From positions 124,001 through 188,000 of the forward strand of contig JBGTBY010000031.1 of assembly GCA_041749075.1 (NCBI GenBank): a DNA stretch of 64,000 bases, written 5' to 3'. The stretch's first letter is position 1; every line of letters begins with the position of its first letter. Shown one piece after another: positions 23,765 to 33,196 of this stretch. The stretch is from CAMTWZ01 sp041749075 (GTDB taxonomy: Bacteria > Bacteroidota > Rhodothermia > Balneolales > HLUCCA01). A model generated the notes under the pieces. That model saw nothing but the letters and a program-made list of their open reading frames with translations. It was not told the DNA's origin and ran no database searches. Made by a program: the position numbers and the translations under genes.

Positions 23765-25016
23765 GTCGTATGTTGTCGAAATGCTGTTTTAATTGGTCTG
23801 ATGTGGCCCTTGGGGCGTAGGGATCGAAGGTGTGAACCTGTTTCAAGATAAAATAAGCGGTCCGCGGTCGAAGCTCATAATGACCGCTCTCAGTCGTCGG
23901 ACCTTTCGTCATGATGCCGAACCATTCTTCATTCATGTTGTTTTGTCCGGTAACATAATCACACAAATATCCGCCATTCACCCACGATGCGGTGGTGTTA
24001 TGGACATCCAAATCCACGGTTTGACCAGTTTTCCACCATCCGTCACTAAACTGAAAGGTGAAGCCTCCGATGGAATTTCCGCCTTTCCCCATCCCCGCTG
24101 CGTTTTCATAAACATCGAACCAGTTGGCTTTCTTATATCGGGCTTGGCACTCTTGGTCTTCTTGCTGGGTGATGGTGTTGTATGCGTCCGCTCCGAATTC
24201 GGTCAATAGGACCGGTTTACCATACTCGGATTTCACACGATCATACAAATCAGTAAAGGTCATGCCGCGATAGGTGTTGGTTCCGAAGATGTCGATGTCG
24301 GGAGCGAGTTCGACGATGAGATCCAGAAATTGCACATCCCCATTGGCGATGGCGATGGGATGATTCGGATCAATCTCTTTCATAGCCAAGGCCGCGTCGT
24401 TGAATAGCGTGTACATGTGACGTGCCCGAATCGTCGATTCCCGGTCTTCGATGGGGATGTCTTGCGTCTCGGCCGTTCCCCAGAAAAGTCCGTAGTTGTT
24501 CTCATTTCCGAGCAGATAAAGCAACAATCCAGGCGTGTTTTTATACTTTTGGGCCAGTTGTCGAACTTCAGACAACAACAGATTCTCCACTTCGGGATCC
24601 GAGTAGTCTGTGTTGCCAACCCATTGCCCATTCAGGGTGAGTCCATAGCGCCCGAACGAATGATTCAGCATCGTGTAGATGCCATACTTGGCGTGGATGT
24701 AGTCGATCCATTTCGGTTGGATGCCGGTGTACACGCGGATGGCGTTGACGCCCATGTCTTGCAAGAGCGTCATTTCGTCATGCAGGGCTTTTTCGATGAA
24801 CTCGTCCGGCTGCTCCCACAAAATGAAGGAATAATTCGTGCCGATGGGGAAATAATCCCAGTTCATACCGTTCACCATGAACGGGGACCCATCCACCATC
24901 AATCTCCATCCGTCGGCTTGCTCGACCACATCAACAGGCACGGTTCGCGTCTGCTCACAGGCTGAGAATGCGACGAATCCGATGAGTAAGGGGAGAATCC
25001 GAACGGAGTGGATCAT
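23754..25016 (-). CDS. GH2-like TIM-barrel glycoside hydrolase lipoprotein
   Basis: 420 residues. Lipoprotein signal IHSVRILPLLIGFVAFSAC (Cys20). TIM-barrel with GH2/clan-A features: VNGMNWDYFPIGTNY near the N-terminus, acid/base Glu172 in LLLYLLGNENNYG and nucleophile Glu273 in PVLLTEFGADAYN. Outside the barrel there is no GH2 jelly-roll, so it may belong to one of the smaller clan-A families acting on beta-glucan. It starts only 6 bp after the yidC stop and overlaps the phosphorylase gene by 11 nt. Probably cuts glucan or oligoglucan in the periplasm or at the cell surface. Confidence 0.82.
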   Translation of the reverse strand: MIHSVRILPLLIGFVAFSACEQTRTVPVDVVEQADGWRLMVDGSPFMVNGMNWDYFPIGTNYSFILWEQPDEFIEKALHDEMTLLQDMGVNAIRVYTGIQPKWIDYIHAKYGIYTMLNHSFGRYGLTLNGQWVGNTDYSDPEVENLLLSEVRQLAQKYKNTPGLLLYLLGNENNYGLFWGTAETQDIPIEDRESTIRARHMYTLFNDAALAMKEIDPNHPIAIANGDVQFLDLIVELAPDIDIFGTNTYRGMTFTDLYDRVKSEYGKPVLLTEFGADAYNTITQQEDQECQARYKKANWFDVYENAAGMGKGGNSIGGFTFQFSDGWWKTGQTVDLDVHNTTASWVNGGYLCDYVTGQNNMNEEWFGIMTKGPTTESGHYELRPRTAYFILKQVHTFDPYAPRATSDQLKQHFDNIRHEP

Positions 25017-25022
25017 GCCATG

Positions 25023-26813
25023 TTAATTCTGCTTCGTCTTACCCGCCTTTTTGGTTTTTTTCGGGCCTGCTTCGATTTCCGCCATCAGCTTGGTGTGATC
25101 CACTTTCTTGTTGATCATGTACTGTTGACCGATGGACAGCAAGTTATACAACAGATAGTACAAGCTCAATCCCGATGCGAAGTTATTGAACATGAACAAG
25201 AGCATGACAGGCAGCACATAGGTGAACATTTTCATCTGCGGATTGGCCGCGCCACCTTGACCCGAGATCTTCATCTGCCAGACCATCGATGCGGTCATCA
25301 ATAGAACAAAACCAGCGATATGATCGCCCAGAAAAGGGATGGAGAACGGCAGGTTGAGGATCACATCGGGCGCGGATAGATCAGGAGCCCATAAGAAAGC
25401 CTCGCCACGGATTTCAATCGCGTTCGAAAAGAAGCGCCACAGTGTCAGAAGAACCGGAAGCTGCAACAAGTTCGGTAAGCATCCGCCTAGAGGATTCACT
25501 TTCGCCTTCTTGAACAGCGCCATCGTGGCTTCTTGCTGTTTCTTCGGATCCTCTTTGTATTTCTCTTGGATCAGTTTCATTTCCGGCTGCAGTTCGCGCA
25601 TGGCGGCCATGCTTTCGAAGCTTTTCTTGGTCGGATAATGCAAGATGACCTTGATGAGGATCGAAAACACGATGATCGCCAAACCCATATTGCCGAGCCA
25701 CAGGTTCAGGTTTGTGAGAACCGGAAGGATGAGGAATTTGACGAAGGGTTTCGAAAACCAGTTGATCCAGGAATACCCCACATCCACCATATCATAGGCT
25801 GTGGATTCGAATGCGGTGATTTTGGAATACTCCAACGGACCCATGTAGAGATGGAAGGACGCCGTATTATTGTCTCCCAAGCGCCAGCGTAGCGTGGTGG
25901 CGTAGGTATGCTGGGTTTGCTCGTTGGTGGCGTCGCCGGTGAGTTCGGACATGACCACGGCTCCCGTGCCTTTCACATCCGGCTTGATGATCTGCGTGAA
26001 AAACTTGGTTTTGGATGCGATCCAGTCGGTTTCGCCATTGAAGGTCTTGTCTTCGCGACCCGATTCGGAACGAATGATTTGTTCCAATTCACCGGCCATC
26101 GACACGTACGCCGATTTGAATGTGCCTTCCGATGCTCGGGATTTTTCGGTGGAACTGAGGCGGGGAACGAACGAGAGTTCGAGATTGCGGTCGCTTAAGA
26201 ACGACTGGGCGCCTTCAAAGCGGACATCCAAATCGAAATCATACGATTCGGCGTTCAGGGTGTAGGTGTAAACAAGGCGTTTGCCTGGTTCCGGCTCAAA
26301 CACATATTCCAACGTCGTGGTTTCGCCTTCGCCCAGTGTGATGGCGTTTCCAAGCGTAGACTGGCTGAAGACCAGTGAACGGGTTTCGATGTTGTAATTC
26401 TGCGTCGAGATGAATCCGAGCGAGTAGGCGGAGCGTGTGGTGTCGGAGATCATCTGAACCGGCGATCCGTCCCATTTCGAATACTGGGTAAGCTGGATGC
26501 TGGCCGGTCCGGCGCCCACGTTCGTGAATACGGCCGTGTAATACGGTGTGGAGACGGTGTAGAGAAGCGTGTCGATCACCGAGCTCGTAAAGACACCACC
26601 GGTCGCGATGTCAGCTTGGGCTTCTGGTGTGATGGTCGGCAGAATCTCGGTTTCGGATGGCGGATTCAGCGCTTGTGCCACTCGGATGCTGTCTTGCACC
26701 CGCCGTTGTTCGATCATCCGGTTGCGCTGCTCCTCGTTTGGCGACATATACCAGAACCATGTCATCATGATGAGGAACATCAGGGCGAAACCGACTACTG
26801 TATTACGATCCAC
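25023..26813 (-). CDS. yidC: membrane protein insertase YidC
   Basis: 596 residues. N-terminal membrane anchor (VVGFALMFLIMMTWFWYMSP), a large periplasmic P1 beta-sandwich domain (about 60-350), then the conserved Oxa1-type core: YSWINWFSKPFVKF, LNLWLGNMGLAIIVFSILIK, cytoplasmic hairpin MAAMRELQPEMKLIQEKYKE, NPLGGCLPNLLQLPVLLTLW and FNNFASGLSLYYLLYNLLSI. The C-terminus is lysine-rich for ribosome contact. Works with SecYEG or alone to insert inner-membrane proteins. It follows yidD by 24 bp and precedes the beta-glucan genes by 6 bp in the same direction. Confidence 0.97.
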   Translation of the reverse strand: MDRNTVVGFALMFLIMMTWFWYMSPNEEQRNRMIEQRRVQDSIRVAQALNPPSETEILPTITPEAQADIATGGVFTSSVIDTLLYTVSTPYYTAVFTNVGAGPASIQLTQYSKWDGSPVQMISDTTRSAYSLGFISTQNYNIETRSLVFSQSTLGNAITLGEGETTTLEYVFEPEPGKRLVYTYTLNAESYDFDLDVRFEGAQSFLSDRNLELSFVPRLSSTEKSRASEGTFKSAYVSMAGELEQIIRSESGREDKTFNGETDWIASKTKFFTQIIKPDVKGTGAVVMSELTGDATNEQTQHTYATTLRWRLGDNNTASFHLYMGPLEYSKITAFESTAYDMVDVGYSWINWFSKPFVKFLILPVLTNLNLWLGNMGLAIIVFSILIKVILHYPTKKSFESMAAMRELQPEMKLIQEKYKEDPKKQQEATMALFKKAKVNPLGGCLPNLLQLPVLLTLWRFFSNAIEIRGEAFLWAPDLSAPDVILNLPFSIPFLGDHIAGFVLLMTASMVWQMKISGQGGAANPQMKMFTYVLPVMLLFMFNNFASGLSLYYLLYNLLSIGQQYMINKKVDHTKLMAEIEAGPKKTKKAGKTKQN

Positions 26814-26837
26814 GATAGATAAGCTTAGAGAGAATGA

Positions 26838-27047
26838 TTACGGAACTGGGTCGAAACCGTCGCCACCCCAGGGATGACAGCGTCCGATCCGTTTGATGGC
26901 CAGCCAGCCGCCTTTCCAAGCGCCGTGCTTTTGCAAAGCTTCGACGGCATAGGCGCTGCATGTTGGCTGATACCGGCAACGGGCAGGAAAATACGGGGAT
27001 ATTGCAAGCTGATAAAACCGGATGAATGCGATGAACACATGTTTCAT
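26838..27047 (-). CDS. yidD: membrane protein insertion efficiency factor YidD
   Basis: 69 residues from ATG 27047: MKHVFIAFIRFYQLAISPYF, then the signature RCRYQPTCSAYAVEALQKHG and GRCHPWGGDGFDPVP with the conserved Cys residues. Full family length. An amphipathic, membrane-associated protein that assists insertion by YidC. Its ATG overlaps the stop of rnpA by four bases. A longer frame upstream of 27047 is rnpA read out of frame. Confidence 0.95.
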   Translation of the reverse strand: MKHVFIAFIRFYQLAISPYFPARCRYQPTCSAYAVEALQKHGAWKGGWLAIKRIGRCHPWGGDGFDPVP

Positions 27048-27430
27048 GCCGGTAAGACCTTCTCGAGTCGTTCGACCAGATCCCGAATATCCTGCTGAAT
27101 GAGGGAGAACGGCACATCCGGCTTCTTCGAAATGAAGATGCCGTGAAAGCCGTACAGACCATTGAAGGATGGGGGCTGCAAGCGGTAGGCTTCTCGCATC
27201 CGGCGCTTGCACCGGTTGCGGATTACCGCGTTGCCTAATTTGCGACCTGCCACAAATGCGACAAGGCAACCGGTCGTCGGATCGGGGAACACCAAATAAC
27301 GGAGATCCACGTTCGATGCCGACAGTCGGTTGCCTTCTCTGAAGAGGCGGTCAAAATGTGATTTTCCCCGAAGGATATTGGCCCTGGGGAGGAAAAAACG
27401 GTCAGACCGATTATTTCGGTCCGCGTTCAT
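27044..27430 (-). CDS. rnpA: ribonuclease P protein component
   Basis: 128 residues from ATG 27430. RnpA core: RFFLPRANILRGKSHFDRLF, then the family motif RKLGNAVIRNRCKRRMREAY. Binds the RNase P RNA and helps tRNA 5' maturation. The nearest start, ATG 27430, lies 20 bases inside the 3' end of rpmH, so the two genes overlap; an alternative ATG at 27463 would overlap by 53 bases. No start codon is available between the rpmH stop and the RnpA core. It overlaps yidD by 4 nt. Confidence 0.93.
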   Translation of the reverse strand: MNADRNNRSDRFFLPRANILRGKSHFDRLFREGNRLSASNVDLRYLVFPDPTTGCLVAFVAGRKLGNAVIRNRCKRRMREAYRLQPPSFNGLYGFHGIFISKKPDVPFSLIQQDIRDLVERLEKVLPA

Positions 27431-27566
27431 CACTGACGGTGAGCTTGTGACGGCCCTTGGCACGGCGTCTTTTCAGAACTTGCTGGCCTTTGAGGTCGTC
27501 CATGCGGGCACGGAACCCGTGTGTGTTCACACGCTTGCGTCGGCTGGGTTGAAACGTACGTTTCAT
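27411..27566 (-). CDS. rpmH: 50S ribosomal protein L34
   Basis: 51 residues: KRTFQPSRRKRVNTHGFRAR, MDDLKGQQVLKRRRAKGRHK, LTVSDERGPK. This is the complete L34 motif; the seven-residue acidic tail is slightly longer than the common 44-46 residue form. First gene of the classical rpmH-rnpA-yidD-yidC cluster on the minus strand. No dnaA or oriC-like DnaA-box array is seen next to it; the divergent neighbour is secA. Confidence 0.95.
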   Translation of the reverse strand: MKRTFQPSRRKRVNTHGFRARMDDLKGQQVLKRRRAKGRHKLTVSDERGPK

Positions 27567-27687
27567 TAGAGGAAAACGTTAAAATGGTGGAATATGTCTG
27601 GCCTGTGAGGTCGTGGCCATTTATGGAAAGACAACAAAAATAGCATATTTATTCCTAAATTAGAAGTCTCTACAAATCCTTTTTTTC
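27567..27687. promoter_or_regulatory. divergent promoter region rpmH / secA
   Basis: 121 bp between two oppositely transcribed essential genes, so it must hold both promoters. The middle and right side are AT-rich (AAAATAGCATATTTATTCC near 27635). I do not see a clear consensus box with correct spacing. A CT-tract with poly-T (CTTTTTTT) immediately precedes secA. Confidence 0.5.
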
Positions 27688-30600
27688 ATGTTCGACGCGT
27701 TTCTTAAAGTGGTCGGGTCCATTTTTGGCTCCAAATCCGACCGCGACCTCCGCTCCATCACGCCCATCGTGGCTCAAATCAATGCTCTTGGCTCTCAAAT
27801 CGAGGCTCTTTCCGATGAAGAACTCCAAGCCAAGACTCAATTTTTTAAAGACCGAATTCGTGAGGATGCAGCCGAAGTGCGAGCTCAGATTGAGTCGCTC
27901 AAAGCTGAACTCGAGGTGTCGAATTCACCTCTGTCGATCGATGAGCGTCGTTCCAAGTCTGAAGAAATCGATACTCTGGAAAAAGAAGAGCTCGATATCA
28001 TCGAAGACACGCTGGACGAGCTGCTTCCCGAAGCCTATGCCGTTCTGAAAGAGACCTGCCGCCGTTTTGTTGGCAAATCTTGGAAAGTGGCTGGAAGCGA
28101 TGTCGTTTGGAACATGGTTCCTTATGATGTGCAGCTGGTGGGCGCCATCACGCTGCATCAAGGCAAAATCGCGGAAATGAAGACGGGTGAAGGAAAAACC
28201 CTTGTCGCCATTTTCCCTGCGTATTTGAATGCATTGGTCGGTCGCGGTGTGAATGTGGTGACCGTGAACGATTATCTCGCCAAACGGGACTGCGAATGGA
28301 ACGAACCGATTTTCAATTTCCACGGGTTGCGTGTGGATTGCATCGACCGTCATGAGCCGAATTCCGATTCGCGTCGGAATGCGTACATGGCCGACATCAC
28401 CTACGGTACAAACAACGAATTCGGGTTCGATTACCTTCGCGACAACATGGTGCTCAGCTCAGACCAATTGGTGCAGCGCAAACATCATTACACGATTGTG
28501 GATGAAGTCGATTCCGTTTTGATTGATGAGGCTCGTACGCCATTGATTATTTCGGGTCCGGTGATGCAAGACACCCAGTCTGCCAAATACACTGAGCTCA
28601 AGCCGCGTATCCTATCGCTGGTGGAAGCACAAAAGAAATTGGTCGCCAGATATGTATCGGATGCCGAAGTGGCATTGAAATCCGGTGAAGAGGAAAAAGC
28701 TGGACTCCATCTGTTCCGAGCCAAGCGTGGTTTCCCGAAGAACGGGCGCTACATGAAACTCATGCAAGAGCCGGAGTATCAGAAGTTGACGCAGAAAACC
28801 GAGTATTTCTATCTGCAGGATAGCGGACGGAACATGAACATCGTGGATGAGGACATGTACTACTCCGTCGACATGCGATCGAACAGCATCGAAATGACGG
28901 AAAAAGGTCGCGAGCTGATCACACCAAGCAATGAAGATCCCGACTTTTTCGTGATTCCGGACATGGGCATGGAAACCGCCAAGCTCGAAGAGGAATTGGA
29001 TGCGAAACGTGTGGCTGGAACTGAGGATAGCCTGATCCGTCGTGAAAGAGTCGAGCGCATGCAGCAGTTGAATCTGAAATTCGCCGAACGTGCCGATCGC
29101 CTGCACTCGATCAACCAATTGCTGAAAGCCTATACCTTGTTCGAGAAAGATGATGAATACATCGTTCAGGAAGGAAAAGTCTTGATTGTGGATGAGCACA
29201 CAGGTCGTGTGATGCAAGGGCGCCGGTATTCGGACGGCTTGCATCAAGCCATCGAAGCCAAAGAAAATGTGAAAGTGGAAGCGTCGACTCAGACCTATGC
29301 CACCATCACACTGCAGAATTATTTCCGGATGTACCACAAGATTGCCGGGATGACAGGTACGGCGGTCACAGAAGAAGCGGAGTTTTTCCAGATCTATAAG
29401 CTGGATGTGATCGAGATCCCTACGAACCGACCCATATCACGGAAAGATGAAGAAGATTTCGTGTTCCGTACCAAGCGGGAGAAATTCAACGCGGCGATCA
29501 AGAAAATCGAGGAATATCACCAGAAAGGACAACCTGTTCTGGTTGGTACCACCAGTGTGGAAGTGTCGGAGACCCTCAGCCGGATGTTGCAACGAAGCGG
29601 CATCAAGCACAATGTCTTGAACGCAAAGCAGCACCAGCGCGAGAGTGAGATCGTGTCGGAAGCGGGTCGGAAAGGCGCCGTCACCATCGCGACGAACATG
29701 GCGGGACGGGGAACGGATATCAAACTGGCCGAGGGCGTGAATGAACTCGGCGGACTCGCGATTTTGGGTACCGAGCGACATGAGTCGCGTCGGATTGATT
29801 TGCAGTTGAGAGGACGTTCGGGTCGTCAGGGCGATCCGGGTGAAACCCAATTCTATGTGTCGCTTGAAGATGAACTGATGCGCTTGTTCGGATCTGATCG
29901 CATCGCGAATGTCATGGATCGGATGAAGTTCGAGGAAGGCGAGGTGATTCAGCATCCGTGGGTCACGAAATCGCTCGAACGTGCTCAAACCAAAGTAGAA
30001 CAGAACAACTTCGGCATCCGGAAGCGTCAGCTCGAATACGATGATGTGTTGAACAATCAACGGAATGTGGTGTACGCGCGCCGGAAGCACGCTCTGCTCG
30101 GTGACCGCTTAAATGGCGACATCCTGAACATGCTTCAGGATTTGTTGGGTTCGTTCATCGACGACCATTTCAAAGACGGCGATTACGATGGCATCGCTGA
30201 GAAAATGATGCGCATGTTGGCAGTGGATGTGGAGGTAGACGCGGTGGCTTGGGCTCGCATGGGCGACGATATGCTGCTGGATCATCTTACGACGGTGTCT
30301 TTGGAAGCCTACCAGACCAAGAGCCGCTTGCTGATCGAGCCGTTCTACAAGGTGATGGAGCAGATCAAGAACTCGAATCAGGAAACAGCGCCGACCTCGG
30401 TTCAGGTGATTTTCACCGACGGAAGCAAACGCATGCGCGTGCTCGTGGAAGTCGAGAAAGCCCTTCAAACCGAAGGACAAGAACTCATTCGCTCGCTAGA
30501 GCGCAGTGCGATTCTGTCTGTGATTGATGAGCGCTGGATGGAACACCTTCGTGATCTGGATTCGGTGAAAGAAGGGATCGGATTGCGGGCGTTTGGACAG

Positions 30601-30963
30601 AAAGATCCGCTGTTGGAATACAAACGCGAAGCCTTCGGCATGTTCCAGAACTTGGTTGGCGTGATGAATGAGGAAATCATCGGATTGTTGTGGAAGGCGG
30701 TTCCGGAAGGAAGCGGCCAACCCGGCAGACCCGTGGCTCCGCAACGCAAGTTGGATATGAGTCGCCTCAAAACGCGTCATGACAGTTCAGAAGGCATGGG
30801 CATCAAGTTCGACGCGCCATCCACATCCGGCAATAAACCGCCGGCGACAGGTGGACAAGCCCCGAAATTGGCTCCGATCCATGTTGGACCAAAAGTGGGT
30901 CGCAACGATCCATGTCCGTGCGGCTCCGGTAAGAAGTATAAGAACTGCCACGGCGCGGCATGA
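27688..30963 (+). CDS. secA: preprotein translocase ATPase SecA
   Basis: 1091 residues. Motor of the Sec export pathway at the inner membrane. Walker A AEMKTGEGKTLVA (Gly167-Thr171), Walker B VDEVDSVLIDEARTPLIISG, NBD2 motifs TNMAGRGTDIKL and QLRGRSGRQGDPG. The C-terminal SEC-C zinc site is GRNDPCPCGSGKKYKNCHG, which binds SecB or ribosomes. Longer than the 900-residue Proteobacterial form because of insertions in NBD1 (about 60-110 and 300-420), as usual in Bacteroidota relatives. Its stop overlaps the start of the next TonB receptor gene by four bases (ATGA), an uncommon partner. Confidence 0.98.
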   Translation: MFDAFLKVVGSIFGSKSDRDLRSITPIVAQINALGSQIEALSDEELQAKTQFFKDRIREDAAEVRAQIESLKAELEVSNSPLSIDERRSKSEEIDTLEKEELDIIEDTLDELLPEAYAVLKETCRRFVGKSWKVAGSDVVWNMVPYDVQLVGAITLHQGKIAEMKTGEGKTLVAIFPAYLNALVGRGVNVVTVNDYLAKRDCEWNEPIFNFHGLRVDCIDRHEPNSDSRRNAYMADITYGTNNEFGFDYLRDNMVLSSDQLVQRKHHYTIVDEVDSVLIDEARTPLIISGPVMQDTQSAKYTELKPRILSLVEAQKKLVARYVSDAEVALKSGEEEKAGLHLFRAKRGFPKNGRYMKLMQEPEYQKLTQKTEYFYLQDSGRNMNIVDEDMYYSVDMRSNSIEMTEKGRELITPSNEDPDFFVIPDMGMETAKLEEELDAKRVAGTEDSLIRRERVERMQQLNLKFAERADRLHSINQLLKAYTLFEKDDEYIVQEGKVLIVDEHTGRVMQGRRYSDGLHQAIEAKENVKVEASTQTYATITLQNYFRMYHKIAGMTGTAVTEEAEFFQIYKLDVIEIPTNRPISRKDEEDFVFRTKREKFNAAIKKIEEYHQKGQPVLVGTTSVEVSETLSRMLQRSGIKHNVLNAKQHQRESEIVSEAGRKGAVTIATNMAGRGTDIKLAEGVNELGGLAILGTERHESRRIDLQLRGRSGRQGDPGETQFYVSLEDELMRLFGSDRIANVMDRMKFEEGEVIQHPWVTKSLERAQTKVEQNNFGIRKRQLEYDDVLNNQRNVVYARRKHALLGDRLNGDILNMLQDLLGSFIDDHFKDGDYDGIAEKMMRMLAVDVEVDAVAWARMGDDMLLDHLTTVSLEAYQTKSRLLIEPFYKVMEQIKNSNQETAPTSVQVIFTDGSKRMRVLVEVEKALQTEGQELIRSLERSAILSVIDERWMEHLRDLDSVKEGIGLRAFGQKDPLLEYKREAFGMFQNLVGVMNEEIIGLLWKAVPEGSGQPGRPVAPQRKLDMSRLKTRHDSSEGMGIKFDAPSTSGNKPPATGGQAPKLAPIHVGPKVGRNDPCPCGSGKKYKNCHGAA

Positions 30964-32822
30964 TACGCGTGGGGATCCTTCTGGTCACCGTCTTGATGCC
31001 GGGTGTGCTGTTCGCACAGTCGGATTCGATCAAGGTGGTGATGGAAGGAGTGGTGATTTCGACGAATCGATCAACACGCACGATAGAAGACATTCCGACC
31101 CGCATCGAAATCATTGCCGGCGAGGAATTGGTGGAAAAAGGGAACATGCGTCCGGGTGACATCCGCATGCTTCTCAACGAAATGACGGGCATCACCATCC
31201 GTCAGGAATCGTCTTTTCTTGGTGAGTCCGGAATTCAGATGCAAGGCCTGAGCCGTCGTTTCACACAGGTGTTGAAAGATGGATTTCCCTTATATGACGG
31301 ACTTTCGGGCGGGTTGGGTCTATTGCAAACACCGCCATTGGATCTTGAGCGCGTGGAAATCATCAAAGGTCCGGCATCCACATTGTATGGCGCTGGAGCG
31401 GTAGCCGGATTGGTGAATCTGGTGTCGCGTCGCCCATCCGATGTGCCGGAAATGCGTCTATTGGTGAACGGAACCACGGCCGGAGGCGCGGATGCCTCGG
31501 TTTTATATTTGCGTCCGGGTCGATTGTTCAGCTCCTCCACGTATGTTCAAGGCGGATGGCAGCGGTTGTATGATCCGTCGGATGAGGGCTTTGCAGCGAT
31601 ACCGAAATCTTCGAAAGCCTATGTGAGGCAGTCGCTATTTGCGAATCCATCCGCATCAACCGACATCCACATCACCGGAACCTATTCGCATGATGATCGC
31701 ACCGGTGGATCGATGGCGGATGACGGATATCGGATCCGGTCCAAATCGGAATTGAAATCGTTGCAAGCCGTGATGTCGGCTGAGCTCGGCACCTGGACAT
31801 TGCAGTCGCGATCAAGCCTGTCGCGCTACGATCGGCATCAGACCGACACCCGATTTGATGGCCCTCGTGATCATCAGACGAATCGGTTTTCAGAGTTGAC
31901 CGCATCCTCCACACACGAAACACGCGAATGGGTTGTCGGTGCGGCGGTTCAGGATGTGGCGTATGGCCAGTCGCCGGAAGGAAGCACCACGCTGAGCCTG
32001 TTCGGGAATTGGATTCAGGATGTGGGTCCGATGGCGACGATTGAAGCCGGCTACCGGCTCGATCATATGGATCCGTATGGCACGCAGCATCTTCCGCGGG
32101 TGAGCCTGATGGTGTCTCCATCCCTTACTCAGACCTATCGCATCACTGGTGGATTGGGGTATGTGCTTCCTACCTTGTATCTCGACTCGTACCGGCGGCC
32201 GGTGGATTTCATCCGGCCAGAACACATCCGCTCAGTGAAGCCGGAACAAAGTCTTGGCGGCACAGCGGATGCGAACTTCCGTTCGGAATGGGCAAATCTG
32301 AATGTGATGGGTTTCTGGACGCAGGTCAATAATGGGTTGAGCAGCGAGCTTGTCGGATTCCTGGAAGACGGAGGCATCGGCATTGGTACTATGGTCATGA
32401 ATCAGGATCCGATTCTCGTGCGCGGTATCGAGACGAATCTGAAGCTCGATCACGAGCCCTTCGCACTGTATCTCGGTCATACATTCACGGACACCGACGC
32501 GGAGTTGGTCTCCCGTCATCGGTTCAATTCGGTGCTCATGATCGAAGAGGAAGACGCGTGGCGTGTCGGACTCGAAGCCTATTACCACGGACAGCAGAAC
32601 ATCGGAAAGCCGTATGTCATTGCCGGCATTATGGCCGATTACCGGATCGGGTTCGCCACAGTATTCATCAACCTGGAGAATGCGTTCGATGTGCGTCAAA
32701 CGCGGTTCGAGAGGGTGTATTCCACCTTCGCAGGTACGACGGTACCCATCTCGGTTGTATCGCCCCTGTATGCGCCGATCGACGGCCGCATCCTGAATGG
32801 CGGTTTGCGTTTCGAGTTTTAA
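30960..32822 (+). CDS. TonB-dependent outer-membrane receptor
   Basis: 620 residues. Signal peptide MIRVGILLVTVLMPGVLFAQ; plug domain with VVISTNRSTRTIEDIPTRIE, MTGITIRQESSFLGESGI, QGLSRRFTQVLKDGFPLYDG, LERVEIIKGPASTLYGAGAV; then a 22-strand barrel ending in an aromatic residue (GGLRFEF). A compact receptor of the siderophore, cobalamin or metal class; the ligand cannot be read. Translationally coupled to secA by a 4-base overlap. A convergent fluC gene begins at its stop (4-base overlap). Confidence 0.92.
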   Translation: MIRVGILLVTVLMPGVLFAQSDSIKVVMEGVVISTNRSTRTIEDIPTRIEIIAGEELVEKGNMRPGDIRMLLNEMTGITIRQESSFLGESGIQMQGLSRRFTQVLKDGFPLYDGLSGGLGLLQTPPLDLERVEIIKGPASTLYGAGAVAGLVNLVSRRPSDVPEMRLLVNGTTAGGADASVLYLRPGRLFSSSTYVQGGWQRLYDPSDEGFAAIPKSSKAYVRQSLFANPSASTDIHITGTYSHDDRTGGSMADDGYRIRSKSELKSLQAVMSAELGTWTLQSRSSLSRYDRHQTDTRFDGPRDHQTNRFSELTASSTHETREWVVGAAVQDVAYGQSPEGSTTLSLFGNWIQDVGPMATIEAGYRLDHMDPYGTQHLPRVSLMVSPSLTQTYRITGGLGYVLPTLYLDSYRRPVDFIRPEHIRSVKPEQSLGGTADANFRSEWANLNVMGFWTQVNNGLSSELVGFLEDGGIGIGTMVMNQDPILVRGIETNLKLDHEPFALYLGHTFTDTDAELVSRHRFNSVLMIEEEDAWRVGLEAYYHGQQNIGKPYVIAGIMADYRIGFATVFINLENAFDVRQTRFERVYSTFAGTTVPISVVSPLYAPIDGRILNGGLRFEF

Positions 32823-33196
32823 CGCGCCAAGAGATAGTAGCCGATTCCAGCGGCGAAGAGTCCGCCTAATACAGAAGCAACGATATAGGCGCTGGCTACG
32901 CCATATGCGCCGTGCTGCATCAGACTGAGCGTTTCGGCGGAAAAAGCCGAGAATGTGGTGAATCCGCCGCATATACCCGTGCTCAGAAAGAAGCGCCATT
33001 CGGGTGACATCGGGTTTTTCAGGCTCCATCCGATTAATAAACCGATGGCGAACGAACCGACGAGGTTGATCCAAAAGGTGGACCATGGAAAGGCGGGCGA
33101 TGTGTGCCAGCCAAGCCAATTGGAGACCAGAAACCTGGCGCTCGCTCCGAGGAAACCACCCGCGCCTACAATCAGACTAAGATTTAAAATGCTCAC
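32819..33196 (-). CDS. crcB: fluoride ion channel FluC/CrcB
   Basis: 125 residues with four membrane segments. Family signatures: VGAGGFLGASARFLVS, PWSTFWINLVGSFAIGLLIG, STGICGGFTTFSAFSAETL (the GGFTTFS pore segment). Exports fluoride as an antiparallel dimer. Third gene of a small minus-strand run: AraC regulator, a 64-residue protein, then crcB; it overlaps the 64-residue gene by 20 nt. No fluoride riboswitch is recognisable upstream. Confidence 0.95.
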   Translation of the reverse strand: MSILNLSLIVGAGGFLGASARFLVSNWLGWHTSPAFPWSTFWINLVGSFAIGLLIGWSLKNPMSPEWRFFLSTGICGGFTTFSAFSAETLSLMQHGAYGVASAYIVASVLGGLFAAGIGYYLLAR

